From the NCBI RefSeq assembly GCF_934359325.1, contig NZ_CAKRLH010000029.1:1-13233 (forward strand): 13,233 bases of DNA, in the 5' to 3' direction. The translations under genes and the position numbers were made by a program. This document shows, piece by piece, positions 13,109 to 13,233 of the stretch. The notes beneath the pieces were generated by a model. It had not been told where the DNA came from and did not search any database. It saw nothing but the letters and a program-made list of their open reading frames with translations. Every line of letters begins with the position of its first letter. Position 1 is the stretch's first letter. The DNA is from an uncultured Porphyromonas sp. (lineage in GTDB: Bacteria > Bacteroidota > Bacteroidia > Bacteroidales > Porphyromonadaceae).

Positions 13109-13233
13109 ATGCAGAATAAAGGCTTAGTAAGGTGGACTACCATCCTCTTGATCCTGATCAGTGCCTACTACCTCTCCTTTACGGTAGTGGCATCGATCTA
13201 TGAGGGTAAGGCTAAGGAGTATGCCCAGGGCGA
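13109..13233 (+). CDS. secDF: SecDF protein translocase subunit, N-terminal fragment
   Basis: Only the first 41 codons are in the window; the gene runs off the right edge. The start MQNKGLVRWTTILLILIS matches what I recall of Bacteroidota SecDF proteins (MQNKGFV...). A hydrophobic helix spans about residues 9-30, followed by IYEGKAKEYAQG, a segment also typical of the family. SecDF is an inner-membrane, proton-driven accessory of the SecYEG translocon that helps pull exported proteins across; in Bacteroidota SecD and SecF are fused in one long chain. The ATG at 13109 has no Shine-Dalgarno site and is preceded by an AT-rich stretch. Identification rests on this short N-terminus only. Confidence 0.8.
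   Translation, partial: MQNKGLVRWTTILLILISAYYLSFTVVASIYEGKAKEYAQG

Overview
The window looks like chromosomal DNA of a Bacteroidales bacterium, most likely Porphyromonas or a close relative. The evidence is: candidate promoters carrying the Bacteroidota -7 box TAnnTTTG and no convincing Shine-Dalgarno sites; many secreted proteins made as lipoproteins; TlpA-type thioredoxins with an N-terminal DUF4369-like domain, a Bacteroidota architecture; a class I fructose-bisphosphate aldolase; and the start of a SecDF protein of the fused Bacteroidota type. The genus is inferred from gene content and a moderately high GC impression. No search was run.

Layout. Left (+): a GT4 glycosyltransferase (77-1255), then class I fructose-bisphosphate aldolase (1410-2291), ending in a long hairpin shared with the convergent gene to its right. 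Middle (-), read from right to left: an Nfn/SudAB-like pair (10255-11088 and 8768-10258, overlapping by 4 nt), then two TlpA-like lipoproteins (7635-8732 and 6453-7571) and a strong intrinsic terminator. Next come a third TlpA paralogue (5240-6346), an unrecognised 63-aa protein (5046-5237) and a 5'-nucleotidase lipoprotein (3567-5036). Last is an NADP-type secondary alcohol dehydrogenase (2370-3431) with its own upstream region and a perfect inverted repeat. Right (+): a HerA-like/DUF853 ATPase (11424-12917), divergent from the Nfn pair, and the 5' end of secDF (from 13109), cut by the window edge.

How the genes may work together. The Nfn-like pair is a cytoplasmic flavin/iron-sulfur enzyme that exchanges electrons between NADH, ferredoxin and NADPH, or acts as a related sulfide dehydrogenase. 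The alcohol dehydrogenase has the residues for NADP(H) use, so both touch the NADPH pool. The three TlpA-like lipoproteins form a tandem paralogue array outside the cytoplasm. Two keep the CGPC active site. The third has CVYC and an extra cysteine pair, and it lies beyond a terminator in a separate unit with the small protein and the nucleotidase. Most genes belong to known families. The least explained parts are the TlpA array with its terminator/promoter overlap, the 63-aa protein, the repeat near the alcohol dehydrogenase, and the hairpins close behind several promoters. I saw no tRNA, rRNA, CRISPR array, insertion sequence or integration site.
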